Shown: positions 21,363-33,572 of the stretch, one piece after another
How positions within the stretch are numbered: position 1 is the stretch's first letter
Layout: each line of letters starts with the position of its first letter
Assembly: GCA_001466705.2 (NCBI GenBank)
Contig: LATX02000246.1
Coordinates: 165,253 to 229,252 of the forward strand
DNA length: 64,000 nt
Direction of reading: 5' to 3'
Source of the DNA: Moniliophthora roreri
Lineage: Eukaryota > Basidiomycota > Agaricomycetes > Agaricales > Marasmiaceae
Notes under the pieces: generated by a model
What the model saw: the letters and a program-made list of their open reading frames with translations, nothing else
Told to the model about the DNA's origin: nothing
Databases searched by the model: none
Program-made: the position numbers and the translations under genes

Positions 21363-24340
21363 TAAAGCTCTGGGCTTGCTGCTGAGACAATCATGCCGAT
21401 CATGCTGCTCATGCCCCGGAAAGTCGGCTGATTGTGAAATTTCCAACTGAAATAGGCAGAAGGGTGGGTGAAAGTGAGATCTTGAAGGTGGATGGTGCTG
21501 AAAATCTGACTGTTCTGACTGTCAGGTGGAGGAGCTGAAAGAAACAAGGCCAGCTTAGTCAGCCCACTAGCCGCTCAGTTGGAACGCTGATGCTGACACC
21601 TGGCTTCACTTGCAGTGTTGGCATCTACACTTCATCCAACTTTGTCTATTGTGGATCTGACTGCCCCAGGGACACAGTGAGCTAGTGGTTGGGCTGAGGA
21701 CGAGCGAAGCTCAGCCAGGAACACGGAGAGATCACGCTGCCCACCCATGAGCCAAGGAATGACCCTGCGGCGTGAACTTGATGCAAAGCCCAACCTAAGG
21801 GACGAGGCTCACTGCCTGGGCACTGTCCAGATTCATCAAATGCATCATGTCAGCTCAATGCCAAAAGATCCTATTTCCTTGGACCTTCAGCTGGCAACTC
21901 GCTCCACAGTTTCTTCAAGCTATACCAGTTAATATCTTGATAGTGCTTCATGCATTTTCTTCTCCTATTCAGACTCCTGGCTTAGGTTCTCTCTGATAGC
22001 TCCAGCTGGTGACCTATTCCTTAGTGATATATGAATGCATCCAGGATGTTGAGCAGCAGAATTTCAAGAGTAGTGCTATAGCTAGCATTCCTGGAAGAGG
22101 TCACAATGCCTTAGGGACTTGGACAGACTTCTCCATAAGCCATGATCATGGAATAAGTTCAGACAAGTGGAACAGCTCCAGCCTCACTATTAAGCTCTGT
22201 TTATGGGTGTCAGGTGCCGGATTCAGCCACATTGTGATTTTCAGGCTTGAGTCTGACAGGCCTCAAAGCTTATTGACTGCTGGGAACCTCTAGACACCAA
22301 CATACTCTAATTATAGTCATCTTATCTACCATTATCTTCTATCGGAGCACTAGCATCAGCTGTGCTCCACTGGAGCAGTAGAGTTGATTTGCCTGAACAT
22401 GATTGGGTACTCCTGTACCCTCTATGAGTGCTTTGAATGTCATAGGTTATGAAGGACCTGTTTGCACAAAGGGTCACAATGGTCATTGATCCTGAAGCAG
22501 AAACTTTGTGCAAGGAATCTTATATTGGAATAGTGTGTGCATATTCTTGAGTTTGTAAGACAGCCAGACTCGTCAAGTGCCTGACAGGCCTGAAAGGGTC
22601 TCAAAATGCCTGGGTATGGTTGTGTTGCTACCTAACTAAGAGCCCCTTTAGCTGCTGCAGAACAGAAATCATGAAAGTCCCAGCATATCTGTGCCAGAGA
22701 GGTACTACCAATCGCGCTACAGCAACAAACTGATGAATGTAAACCAAAGCATCCATCAATTTGGATGTGATGCCAGTATTGTCGGCCTGCACCTATCACA
22801 TCCCTTGCATCCTCAGTTCATGATGAATGCTCTAAGATGGATTATTATAACAGCTGGTGGGCAGTACTGGTCTGGATAAATGGACCTGCATGATCCAGGT
22901 GCTTGAGCCCATTCAGCTGATCTAATAGGGACAGTGAAGCAAATTTGTCAGTATTGTTGGCTTTTCTCGTCGTACTTGTCGGAGATGATTGGGGCAAGAA
23001 TTGAAATAGGAGTGCCTGGGCAGGTTTGAATGTGTGGCATGGCAGTGCTGAGACAGAAATAATGTGGATGTGGGAGGGGTCGACCAGTGCACAAATAGCT
23101 ACTGGGAGAGAGATAAAAAAAAAAAAAAAAATCTTGATAGCAGTAGACCTGAATACATAAATAAGTGTGGAAGACTAAACAGCAACCTCTTGGGCCTGTG
23201 AAATGGCTGCAACGCTGCTGAGTGTGTGACATGTAGAAGTGGAAGGGGTTTGGTGCCTGAATTCACCTTGCATTTGGAGATGGACTCGGACTTAAAGTGT
23301 GTGATCAAGTGTTCACATGAATAGGGAGCAGCTGAGGAATGGCAAATAAGAAGCTTGAGGGGAAGAGGACTGAGCACTGTTCACTTTGCATGGAGCAGAA
23401 GGTTTGACTCGCTGAATGGAAACAACTGGCTGGAGCTGGTTCACCACCACTGGAGTCTAACTGGAGGTGCTCTAGTTGTCCTTAACAAGGTGAAACTCCC
23501 GGTGTCTGCTGACACAGGTCTCCAGGTGCAAAGAGAGTACAGGCTGTGTGCAGATACTAAGCTGTCCTGTTGTGATCAGCACTGATAGTATTGGAATTGG
23601 AGAGACTTCATGTCAGAACAGTTACAGTATACCACTGGTAATGGAGAGCTTGAATGCGATGAAGGGTGTGACAATCAGTATTCTGAGACTCAGCCAATGG
23701 AACAAGTCCATGTCATTCTTATTGTGAAGTATTGGTACAAGCACAGAATGGAGGAGTTGCTTGCAGACTCCAGAACAGATAGATACCATTGTGCTATAGC
23801 AGTTCATACAGAGGACATAAGCTACCTGTTTCATCAGATTGCGACATGACTTATCATACAACAATTATATAGTTCTCTACTGAATGACAGACACCCCGCA
23901 AGAGGCTGGGGGAATGGACAAAGACAGAAGGTGTAACATGATAACAGAAAACAGAAGAGGTGAATTGCACAATGATAATATAGGCCTCGCAGGAGGCGTC
24001 GAAGCAGGAAGTAAACAGCTGGGGCAATATGGTGGATAAGGACATCACAGTAGACTTGAGACCAGCTGATGCACTGATTATTTGGGGCTCCACCCTACAG
24101 ATCAGTGCGGGAGGTTCCACTTGACTGTCGTTGAACTGCACAGAGGCTAGTCACAAGTCTAACATCATGGCTATACCAATCAATGTACAGGTAACAGATA
24201 AGACCAGAACTGTCGTTAGTGACAGGAGCAGTAGATGCGGTGCCCATACTCTGGCCTACAGAAGCAAGCTCCATGTTGATAGAGATGGTCCAAGGTCAGA
24301 TATAGCTGGAGGTTGCTACAGATTGTGGTGTGGCTCTACA
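21363..24340. other. non-coding repeat-derived sequence at the edge of the island
   Basis: About 3 kb with no supported gene. CpG becomes rare from here rightwards. Short open frames have no domains. It holds the second copy of the 110-bp repeat (21,635-21,745), the 160-bp repeat listed separately at 21,477-21,635, and an A17-type homopolymer at about 23,114-23,131. I see no clean transposon ends. Confidence 0.4.
21477..21635 (-). repeat. repeat shared, inverted, with 62,301-62,468
   Basis: Read on the minus strand, this segment runs from tgaagtgtagatgccaacac through ctttcagctcctccacctga to the agatctc before 21,477. The same run, with only a few differences and more CpG, occurs on the plus strand at 62,301-62,468. 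In both places it has an intron-end-like ctttcag followed by a short open stretch (APPPDSQNSQIFST). It is a dispersed repeat or gene fragment of unknown origin. Confidence 0.65.
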
Positions 24341-24344
24341 AATA

Positions 24345-24850
24345 GGGACTGCTGGCAACACTATGGACTGTGACATTGCAATGGGCAGAAATACCAGAGG
24401 TCACTATGGAATGTGACATGGGAACAGACAGAAACAGAGGTCGCTATGGACTGCAATGTGGAAACTGACAGAGACAGCCAGAGGTCACTACAGAATGTGA
24501 TGTAGCAACAGACAGAAACAGAAGTCACTACAGACTGTGACATGAAAAACTGACAGAGACAGCTGGAGGTCACTACCAAATGTGATGTGGCAACAGACAG
24601 AAACAGAGGTCACTACGGACTGTGACGTGGAAAATAGACAGAGACAGCTAGAGGTCACAACAGAATGTGACGTGGCAACAGATGGAAGCAAAGGTCACTA
24701 TGGACTGCGACATGGGAAACTGACAGATAACAGCCAGAGGTCACTACAGAATGTGACATGGGAACAGGCAGAAACAGAGGTTGCTATGGACTGCGGCATG
24801 TAGAGCTGACAGAAATGACCAGAGACAGCCAGAGGTCACTACCAAGTGTG
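24345..24850. repeat. minisatellite, about 41-bp monomers in about 84-bp pairs
   Basis: Degenerate tandem array. Two alternating monomers recur, one like cagaggtcactacagaatg with tgacatgggaacagacagaaa, the other like ctatggactg with gacatggaaactgacagagac. Together they form a higher-order unit of about 82-86 bp repeated about six times. The open frames found inside it on both strands are by-products of the repeat. Confidence 0.8.
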
Positions 24851-26894
24851 ACTTGGCAGGGATATAAAGAATGTAATTGGTCCCTATGGATTGCTTGTGG
24901 CCAGCTGTTGTTGGTGCTGCCCCAATTCACGGAATAGGAGCTCTCAGGACGGATTGGAGCATGATGGAGCAGGGTGCAGTGGGGAAGATGCTTGTGAATG
25001 GAACTGTTGCCAGGGAGGCCTTGTAAACTTGATGATTTGTTGACACACTCCACACAGCAAATGACAAAGAGGCCTAATTTTCCTGTGTGGGCCTGTCCGA
25101 ATGCTCACGATAAGTGTAGCAGGTGTGCTTCGTTTCTGCTTTGTTTCTCAAATCCCCTCCCCCCAGCTATCTACTCTGATTGTGACCATTGATGACTAAT
25201 AGTGTCCATTTCCCCATTGGCTGTGTGGAATTCCATAGGTTAGATCAAATTTCATGTGGGGACAAGCAAATAGAGAACTCACATCTTCATTCTCCATTGC
25301 AGTTAGATGTGCTCGCTTCTGAAACCAAGTGAGCACAGCAGAGTGTTGACTTCAGGGAACATGGTCCTCAATAAACCTCTACCAGGCTATGATTATAGTG
25401 TGAGTGGTATAGGATGCCCCAGGTCTTTGAGACTGGGGATTCAGTGGATGTGTGTCACTGAGGTCTTTTAGATACCACCCTGCTGCTTCCAATTGGGTTT
25501 TGGTAATTCTTTCCATCTTTAGGGGCTGGAATCTAAGCAAGTTATCATTTGAGGAAGATTGAATGACATCAACCAAAGCAGATGCACTATTGGCCAGAAA
25601 ACTGCATTCTCTAGGCTAAAGGTGACCCTATGCGTTTTGAATATCGACATAATGTCAAAAGAGAGTACTCCCTTCTCCACCCAAAAGATCTGATAGATCA
25701 AGTGGTGCTGGCTTCCTCAGGGTTTGATGGATACAGGTCGCATTGATTCATATTGAAGGTGTTGGCTTTATTTCCTTACTATTCAACTGCTGTGATCCAG
25801 GTTCCCCGAATTGTAGGATTGAATGTCAATAGACCAAGAAAAGTCTCCAAATAAGACAGCTATAGCGACCTGCTGGAGAAAATTTATGTTGAAGAGAACC
25901 AGGCGACATCAATCAATGCAATGATGCACCAATAGGTACCATTCACCTGAAACACCACTAGTTCCCCTCCTGAAGAACATCAAACCTAGTATAGACTTTC
26001 CTCTTGGCTTATTGAGAACTTTGATGAATGCCTGCTGGTGGACTAATTGCATCCACAAAATCCTTTGGAGTCAGCGCAGAGTCTGAAGTTAGCACTCAGC
26101 AAGCTGACTCAGATGCCATAAAGATGCACCAAAACCATTCTTCATCTTGCAACTTGCCTTTGGAAACTGTGTCCTTTCATAAATCTACTCAGTGCTTAGC
26201 TTTGACCGGCTGTGACTGCAGAGATTGTCATTGTAAGTTTCAATCAACCTTTATACTTGATCATGTCACCTCACCTAACTTTCAAAAGAAATGGAGACAC
26301 CTGAATGCCTGTTGCAAGATCAGCATTGCCAGCATTAGTGGTGAAGATAATGATTCAGAATTTCTATACATTCTTTACACTGGTCCTGATGCCTTCAAAG
26401 TAGTCATATTTTCCAAGCCATACTATGTCATCTAACACATAGATACAGGCCTTTCAACAAGATTTTGAGCAATTCTCTTGCATCAAGTTTGTCAATCTCA
26501 TCACTATAATGTGAAGTTTTACACAACTGTTTGCTTCTAGAGACATCAACTGTGTTCAGCTTTATGGGTACAATCTAGAAACATTATTACCTGCTCTAGT
26601 CTTTCATGATGGTGAAAAACTATTATTTCTCTGTTTCAACCATGCTCATTTCCTTTAACTCTTAGCACCTGTCCCATTTTCCCAGATCTTTGAGCAAAAC
26701 CAATTGTCCCCTCTTCTATATACCTATATCTGTTGCCAAGTGTGTTGAAAATTCTTCTACCTCATGCCTTGTTCTGATTCAAATGTTGTTTATAGTTTGG
26801 TGTAGCACAAATAGCTAGCAGTGATCTGGTATGCCAATTTCTGCTGATATTATATCAAACTTGCATTGACAAACTGAAACACTAGGATATTTGT
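24851..26894. other. CpG-poor sequence with unsupported open frames
   Basis: Two kilobases without a recognisable gene. The longest frame (26,028-26,435 +, 135 codons) is Ser/Cys/His-rich, with a CDCRDCHC cluster, but has no domain I can name and may be a remnant of the neighbouring coding-like region. No terminal repeats were found. Confidence 0.35.
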
Positions 26895-28460
26895 AAGCTG
26901 TGGATCAATCCAAGAACTGGCCAACCATCCAGGGGGCCATTTGTTGGTTTATCCCAAGACATAGCATACCTTGCATTTGGTCTTATTTCCAGGTCAACCA
27001 GCAACAACCCTACTCTGTCCCTCCAAACTTACAGTGACTCTACTACTATCTTCAACTACCTCATTCAAACTCTCACCACTCATAATATCCTCAAAGGAAT
27101 TGCTCAGTCCAGCAGAGTAATTATTCAATTCATGGCCAACAAAGACATTACATCTGTACTCTCATCTCTACCTGGCACAATCTACCACAGAACTCATCAT
27201 GAAATCATTGCTAGATGGCCAGAAGACAGAAAGAAGTGGTATTATAAACTCTACAATCAGAAGAATATACTAGATGCAATGTGGGAAAGCAAAGTTGACA
27301 TGAATGATGGCTCAACAGGGTGTGTATATATGAAATGGTAACAATATAGGTGTTTTGAGCTGACTATTGACATAGATTCATGGTCTTGCCATCAGATATT
27401 CAAGATTTGCAGAATCAATAGTTTGGGTTACACTATGCCCTGTGGGGGGAATGGGATGAGTTTGCAGAGTCCTGGCTGTCACAGGCACACAGTGTGTTTA
27501 GCCAACTTGGGATCTGTAAAGATGAATGGGAAGAATATTATATGTTTTAACATTAATTTATTCTAGTACATATCTACTGACACTTTCTAGCTATTCTGAC
27601 TCATTTCTGGCTTCTTTTCCAATGTCAAAAGAAACACTCAACACAGAAAAATAAAGATATCCCAGCTAGCAAGCTCTTATATCTCTTTATCTGACTAATT
27701 CACAGACTTTCAGACTCTGAGACTACCTGGAATTCCTGGGTCATGAGATCAAAATACTTTTGGTCTTTTGACTCTTCTGGGTGCAGAGAGATGTCAGAGG
27801 ATTTGCAAGTATTCTTAGGGCTGTCCTCTTTTACATCTCAGATTCAAGTTGGGGATATATGGTGGGATCACAGTACCTATAATGCCATCCAACAACTTCA
27901 TGTCTCTAAAGGCTTTAATCTCAAGACACTGAGTCTTATTCAGTCACTTGAACTTCCTATTCTTGAAGTTGTTGGAGATGAAGGAAGATTTGAAGAACTG
28001 CAAGGTATAGATTTTCTTTAGTTGCTAATATATTGCATTGGCATCTAATTAGAATCTATATCAGATGCAGAGTTACCATCTGATGCTACTGGTTCTTCAA
28101 GCTCAGTCATTGAGGCTCAAGTATCTACCCAATATTGCTCTGAATCTGAAGAGCAATCAATTATGTTGGTGACTAATAGAAGCCATGCAGTTAATGACAC
28201 TGAAGGTATAAATCCTTTCTATTGAAATGCTATATAGTATTGCTAAAGCAGTTAAAAATATTTAGTAAACAAGGCAATTTCTAATGTTGTTTGTAAGTTA
28301 ACTTTTGAAACAGTCTTCTGCTTGCCATTACTTATTGCTTACTCTTTAAAGCACTTTCTACACCTAATGCCAACATCAATACTAGTTCTTCTACTATTGA
28401 ATCTGATGAGAGCAACAAAGCTCTTGAGTCCTTGGAGCCATTGCAAAGAAACAAGGTATG
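26895..28460 (+). pseudogene. unrecognised multi-exon coding-like region
   Basis: An open stretch from about 26,895 to 27,341 (149 codons, from LWINPRTGQPSRGPF to GCVYMKW) reads like real protein. After a gap, a second block (27,743 to about 28,000) ends at a gtatag donor. It is followed by exon-like pieces 28,051-28,204 (ends at gtataa), 28,264-28,290 (ends at gtaagt) and about 28,351-28,455 (ends at gtatga), with acceptors ag before each. These later exons are Ser/Glu/Asp-rich. I do not recognise a family. The gene-like splicing in a CpG-poor island suggests a transposon-borne or decayed host gene. Confidence 0.3.
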
Positions 28461-30475
28461 ATGTTCTACTACTTAGATCTTATTTTAAATTCTAAATGGA
28501 ATAAAGAAGACCTATGTTTCTACAATAGTATTGGTTGGCATAGTCTTGATCTTCATGACTATAAAGTGGCCAATTGTGTTGATGGGCATAGTAGTGGGTC
28601 TCATAGTGGGAAGATGGTCTGTATAATAGTAAGATATAGTTGATGCTGTAAAAGTAAATATCTTAACAAAATACAGGTAGTATATAATGTAAAAGCTTTC
28701 TGGATGAATTCTCATAGGCAGCTCTAAGACACTGAGATGGGGGAAAGGCAAGCAAGAAGTGTTATATTTACTGTGGATAGTATATAAAGTATACTGAAAG
28801 ATATATAGTGATGTTGATATGCTCTGAAGGTGTCTGTGCATGTAATCTCAGGAACTTGCAGTCTTACCAGTACAAAAGAGTACATTGGGACAAGTTTGAC
28901 AATATGTATTACTGATAGTTAAACCATTAAGTCAAGAAGATGCTTCAAGACAATGCTAGACTATAAGAGACTGCAGTCATATTATGCTAGTAATTTGAGC
29001 TAGACAACATCAGCCTGTGACAAGCCTGTGAACCTACTAGGGCAGTTGTAAAAGAGCATTTGGGACATGCCAAGATAGACCTTTCCATGAGAGTCAAGTA
29101 CTTACAAATGCTATAAATATTTATGACCAAGGCTGCATTAGTCATATTACATCATTGCCTTTTTCCAGCCTTTTTCAGCCTGTAGGTGGCCTTTTGGCCT
29201 AGGAGGCTGAAGGTGATGTACTAGGTCTGATTTTCAGAAAGGTTGGTCCCCTGTTTGAACCAGGGATCAGACCTAAAAAGGTCAAAAAGGCCAGAGGTGA
29301 TGTACTTGGTCTGCTGAACCAAAAGGTCAACTCTATTGTCACCTTTCCAACTAAAGTCCAACCTCTCTAGATGAGTTGTAATGAGGCATAGATGTGTAGA
29401 ATCAGACAACAAGTCCCCACAGACTTATTAAAAGCATAGATCCATTGCAAAAACCATAAGAAACCATTAGGTCTCCTTGCTTAAGATGCTGGCAAATCTG
29501 TACAGTCTGTATATTTGACCTCTCAAGTATGCTGTAAAATTGTGCTTACTATTTTATGTGTGTAAGACTCTGTCTCAAGGGTTGAGCCTGTGTTTTTGCC
29601 ACTACCTTTCAACCTTTCAACCTTTGACCTGTGGAAAGGTTGAAAAGGCTGAAAAGGCCTGAAAATGCCAAAACACAAATTGCTATCTTACTGATGGCCT
29701 GTTAGAGCACAACCCAATTTACAATATGCATAGCTATAAATATTGCTTAATAAATAATCTAAGTTACTCTTGTCCAAACCACTACAACAAACACAGTTGA
29801 GAAGCAGAAGGGCCCAGGAACACTCTTCTTTGGTCAGGAGTATGACAAACATGTGCAAATGGTTCTGGGAGCAGGACAACCCATTATTTGACCTTACCAT
29901 TATGATGCAGAGACAAGCTTTCAACCTGTTCCCTCAATCTCTCAACCCTTTCTCAAGCACCTTCAAGTTACAAGTCAGAAGGAGACCAGGGGAGAACAAA
30001 GAATTGCCAGCATCTCCATTCCTTTCCAATATATCACTTTGCCAGTCAGATTGACACAAGTACAATGCCAAATCAGACACAAACTCACACTATCATCAAG
30101 TGCATTCAATATAGTATGTTGCTATTGTTTGCATTCTCAAGCTCATATACTGAATCTGCTTTTCAGATTAACAAGAATGGTCCTTATGGTTGAATAATTT
30201 GTTGATAGAAAGCCTCTATTTAGGATGACAAGCAATTGCAAACACAAATGGCTAGATTAGGTATGTTATTGTTTGCATTTCATTAATTTTATTACTAACA
30301 TACGTACTGCCAGATCTTCTGACTTTTCAGCTAATTCATTGCAACACTGAGCCATTGACAGTGGCCTGTTGAAACATTTAGTTTCAACATGTTACAACAC
30401 TCCCAAAGTACTATATACATACAGTAAAGCTACATATCCTCTTACCTGCAAGTCAACATGTTTCAATGCTTTCAG
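28461..30475. other. non-coding, CpG-poor sequence
   Basis: No gene is supported. At 29,150-29,215 and 29,600-29,680 there are cctttt/aaaagg-rich stretches built of aggctgaaaagg-like words in both orientations, which may be ends of a small inverted-repeat element. I could not define its borders or a target duplication. Confidence 0.35.
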
Positions 30476-30502
30476 TATGGGTGCCAACAGCTCAGCTCAA
30501 GC
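30476..30502 (+). repeat. relic hAT end
   Basis: tatgggtgccaacagctcag at 30,476 matches the terminal repeat of the hAT element at 19,118-20,164 (TAGGGGTGCCAACAGC when read inward from its right end) with one difference. The rest of the element is gone, replaced by the D/C repeat fragments that follow. Confidence 0.5.
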
Positions 30503-30608
30503 CATAATAATACCACTTGAATATGCTACACAAAAGAGCTGATCTGTTGATCAGATCAGACTCTCTTACTGTCTGTGTGTATGTAGTGATATGCAGAGTG
30601 TGGTTTGG
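30503..30608 (+). repeat. 3' end fragment of repeat D
   Basis: Matches 40,548-40,650 (taataccacttgaat, agctgatctgttgatcagatc, gcagagtgtggtttgg). It is immediately followed by an inverted fragment of repeat C, a junction not present at the other D copy. Confidence 0.6.
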
Positions 30609-30780
30609 TGATATGCATAACTTTCACTTTTAATTTTGCATGCAAGTAGAGAATATTTTGCACTTTTATGGTTGAAAATGAAATATACAGAGGAATTGAG
30701 GACCAGTGTGAGCCCTGAGTAGCTAGTTAAAGTGAGTAGTGGAGAAGGATACAAAATATTGGCAGAGTAATAGTTGACAG
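30609..30780 (-). repeat. fragment of long-LTR-like repeat C, inverted
   Basis: Begins TGATATGCATAACTTT. It is the reverse complement of the end of C at 39,610-39,790 and 47,790-47,964, but covers only about 170 bp. It ends abruptly at ttgacag, where a copy of the 3' tail of ORF3 of the gypsy element begins. Confidence 0.65.
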
Positions 30781-30989
30781 TGAAGATGCTCAAAAACCTA
30801 TGCCTCTATAAAACACAAGGCCTGTGGTGCCAAAATACTCTGAAAAAGATATATATAAGTTCTTGATTATCAGTTTTGTTTGCGATAATTTGTCTAAGAT
30901 AAGACTAGTGGAAAACTACCCAAAAGATAACCTCCAAAAGTTCTATCTCTAGTTGTTGTGCAAGTGTAGATTGACATGATCAGAGTTGC
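30781..30989 (+). repeat. ORF3-tail relic followed by the first part of repeat B
   Basis: 30,781-30,880 repeats 37,493-37,590 (gatgctcaaaaacctatgcc onwards). From about 30,882 the sequence is the start of repeat B (ctaagataagactagtgg). It is cut at 30,989 by the gypsy element's 5' LTR and resumes at 43,066. The B interior is continuous in the copies at 49,620-49,722 and 58,892-59,010, which serve as empty sites. Confidence 0.7.
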
Positions 30990-31482
30990 TGTTACAGACT
31001 TTCAATTTCTTTTTCTTCATGAACTTCCTTTCTTACACAATAAATGCTGAAGTTGTGTTATTTAACGCTTGTATATGCTTCCCTTTGACATCTGGACAAG
31101 TCCACATTCCTAGTTCCCTTTTTTAGTAAATCTTATCTCTTTCCACTATGTTCTATCTCTTTCTTTTCATGACATCATGATGACTTCATCTGTCCTTCTA
31201 TTTATTTCTTTCAAGTTCTATAACCTTTGTCATCTTCTTTCTATAATATTCTAAGATGTTCTCTATTATACAAATGACTAGATACAGAGGATGTATAAAA
31301 GTAGATATGATCTGGGTTGTAGCTCTTCAGCTTGACCTAGTTAATCAACTTGTGTCTTAAGCAATGATTGAACCTTCTGAACTTCAGTTTATCTGAACAA
31401 ACTTGAACTTGAACCTTGATACTTGACATCACTTTGCTTAGTGGTGTTGAGTAGTTGTCATTGCTGTGCAAGTAATGTAACA
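30990..31482 (+). repeat. 5' LTR of the gypsy element
   Basis: 493 bp, from TGTTAC to GTAACA. A TATA box (TATAAAAG, 31,294-31,301) lies 33 bp before TCAGCTTGACCT (31,327-31,338). That 12-mer is the exact complement of the primer-binding region just downstream of the LTR, which marks it as the likely RNA 5' end. Confidence 0.85.
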
Positions 31483-31484
31483 AA

Positions 31485-31496
31485 AGGTCAAGCTGA
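31485..31496 (+). promoter_or_regulatory. self-primer binding site
   Basis: AGGTCAAGCTGA lies two bases after the LTR end and is the perfect reverse complement of 31,327-31,338 inside the LTR. In Tf1/sushi-type elements the 5' end of the RNA folds back on such a site to prime reverse transcription instead of a tRNA. The position is as expected; the use is inferred. Confidence 0.75.
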
Positions 31497-31542
31497 TTGT
31501 TGCCGACCTATCAAGGTCTAGGCATCATCTCCAAACCAAACC

Positions 31543-32759
31543 ATGATGGTGCCTAGAGCCTGCCTTACGACACAAGAAGAAACAGAACTTAACGAACAGC
31601 TCAAAGTAGCCAAACAATTATTAAACCAGGATCTTGCAAAGACTCTAAAGGATCACTTGTAGTCAACAAAGAAAAGCAGTCCAAGACATCTAAGAACCAT
31701 CTGAAGATGAATCTGAAGCTAAGTCTTCAACGAGATCAGAACCTTTCAAAGAATTTAAAGATCTATTTTGAACCCCTTCCATACCAGATATGATGACCCC
31801 TAGTGCCAGTGCTTTGACAGATGTCAAGCCAAAGGTATCAGCAGATGAAGAAAGAATTACCGCCACTATCACTACTATAGTAGTCGGAGCAATGAGTGAC
31901 AAGAAGGATAAAGGAGAGAAGACACTGGTCCCCAATGTTTACGAAGGAGATCATAAAGATACTAGGTGTTTCCTTCTCAACCTCAAACTCTACTTTTGAA
32001 TGCATCTCACAAAGTCTAATACTGATGAAAAGAAGAAAATGCTTCTTCTCTCTCTTTTGTGAGAACGAACTCAAAAATGGAAGATTGTGGAACAATTGAA
32101 GTTGTTCCTAGAAGATAAAGACGATGAAGAAATGAAGAAGGCAGCTGAAGAAACATGGGCAAGCTTTAAAAAGAGATTCAAGGCAGCCTGGCAACCTGTA
32201 GATATAGCAGAAAAGGCTCAGATGAAGATCGAAGATCTCTGAATGAAGGAAAGAGCGGACGATTATGTCAACAAATTCTGCCTCCTTGCTTTGGAAACAG
32301 GATATGATGAGAATGTGCTGATAAAGTTCTTTAGAGAAGGACTTTCTGGATCCCTCCAGGACAAGATTATGCTTTGATCAGAAGGGGCACCAATGACTTT
32401 GGAAGAATGGTACAATTTTGCCATTGTGAACAAAAAAAGGAGGAATGCATCCAGAGAAGCAGTGAAGCTGAAAGTGGTGCGAAAAGAGAAGGAGATGGTT
32501 ATAAACTGAATCTTGTCCAAATCTGACAAGAAAGATTACCTTGCTCAAGAGAGGTGTTTCAGATGTGCTCAGACTGGTCACATCTCACAAGACTGTCTGT
32601 TAAAGAAACAAACCAATCTCAATACCACTTTCCAAATGAATCCACTAAAGAAGCTCTCAGCATGAGAGACATTCACAAAGATCCAAGCAATTATGAAGGA
32701 ACAAGGAGAGGAAGAACACAATGAGATTGTTGATCTCATGGAGAAGAAGGGTTTTTAGA
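31543..32759 (+). pseudogene. gag of the gypsy element, decayed
   Basis: Gag-like coding sequence broken by frameshifts and stops. A conserved gag core is readable around 32,120-32,400 (WASFKKRF, ERADDYVNKF, GLSGSLQDKI, TLEEW). A CCHC zinc knuckle, CFRCAQTGHISQDC, lies at 32,555-32,596. Several stops are TGA where arginine is expected. The protein would coat the element RNA. The first ATG of a candidate frame is at 31,543, but the frame does not run through to the core. Confidence 0.75.
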
Positions 32760-32822
32760 AGGGCAGAAGAGACTGACACTCTTGCTGCCAGCAATCACAA
32801 TCTTGAACGTTGTATTAGCTAA

Positions 32823-33569
32823 CACTACATACAAGGTGTTCTTTTAACATGGTTTTCTGATTGAGAAAACACTTAATCTTCTTGCAAAGAGAGTTACTAT
32901 AAAACCATATATAAATTTTAAATTTCAATTGTGTCCTCTCAACAAGAATATGCCCAGAGAATACTAAATTTTCAACAGCAAAAGATATAGAATTTTCAAA
33001 TTCTGAGAATTAATAGATAATACAATATATTAGAATAATTTCCATACTGAGAAAACATTAAATTTTCTCTGGTTGAAAATGCTCAGAAAATGCTGATAAG
33101 ATAAGATAAAAATTCCATATTTTCTATTGTGGGAAAGTCAGAGAAAACACTAGGAAAACACTGGGAAAATAGTAGGAAAATCATGTGAAAACACTATATT
33201 TTAAAGCAGTTCTTAGATAGTTTTTATATAGTTTTCCTTTTGTATTTAACATGTTTCCTTTGATATAAAATTCAAAATCTTATATTTGTTTTTTAAATGA
33301 TTTCTCACTATTTTATAAGGCAGATTATTTAGTATATTTGTAATTAGAAAATTAAAGGATAATTCTATAATTTTATTATTATAAAATAATCAAAAAACAC
33401 AGACTCTTCTGGAAATTAAAATCCAGAGTATGCTTGCTGTTTTCAATATGTGATGATAACTTAAAACTAATAGACTTTTCTGAGTGTTGTCTGGAAGCAA
33501 ATATATAGCAGTATTCTAAGTGTATTTTCTTTGTATTAATAGCATAAAAAGAACACCTTGTATGTAGTG
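32823..33569. mobile_element. 747-bp CACTA-like MITE, copy 1
   Basis: Both ends begin CACTACATACAAGGTGTTC when read inward and are flanked by the 3-bp direct repeat TAA (32,820-32,822 and 33,570-33,572). The interior is AT-rich and non-coding. A second copy of exactly the same length (55,979-56,725), in the other orientation and with a different duplication (TTT), confirms the borders. Terminal CACTA and a 3-bp duplication are the marks of the CACTA (En/Spm) superfamily. It split the gypsy gag-protease region. Confidence 0.85.
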
Positions 33570-33572
33570 TAA

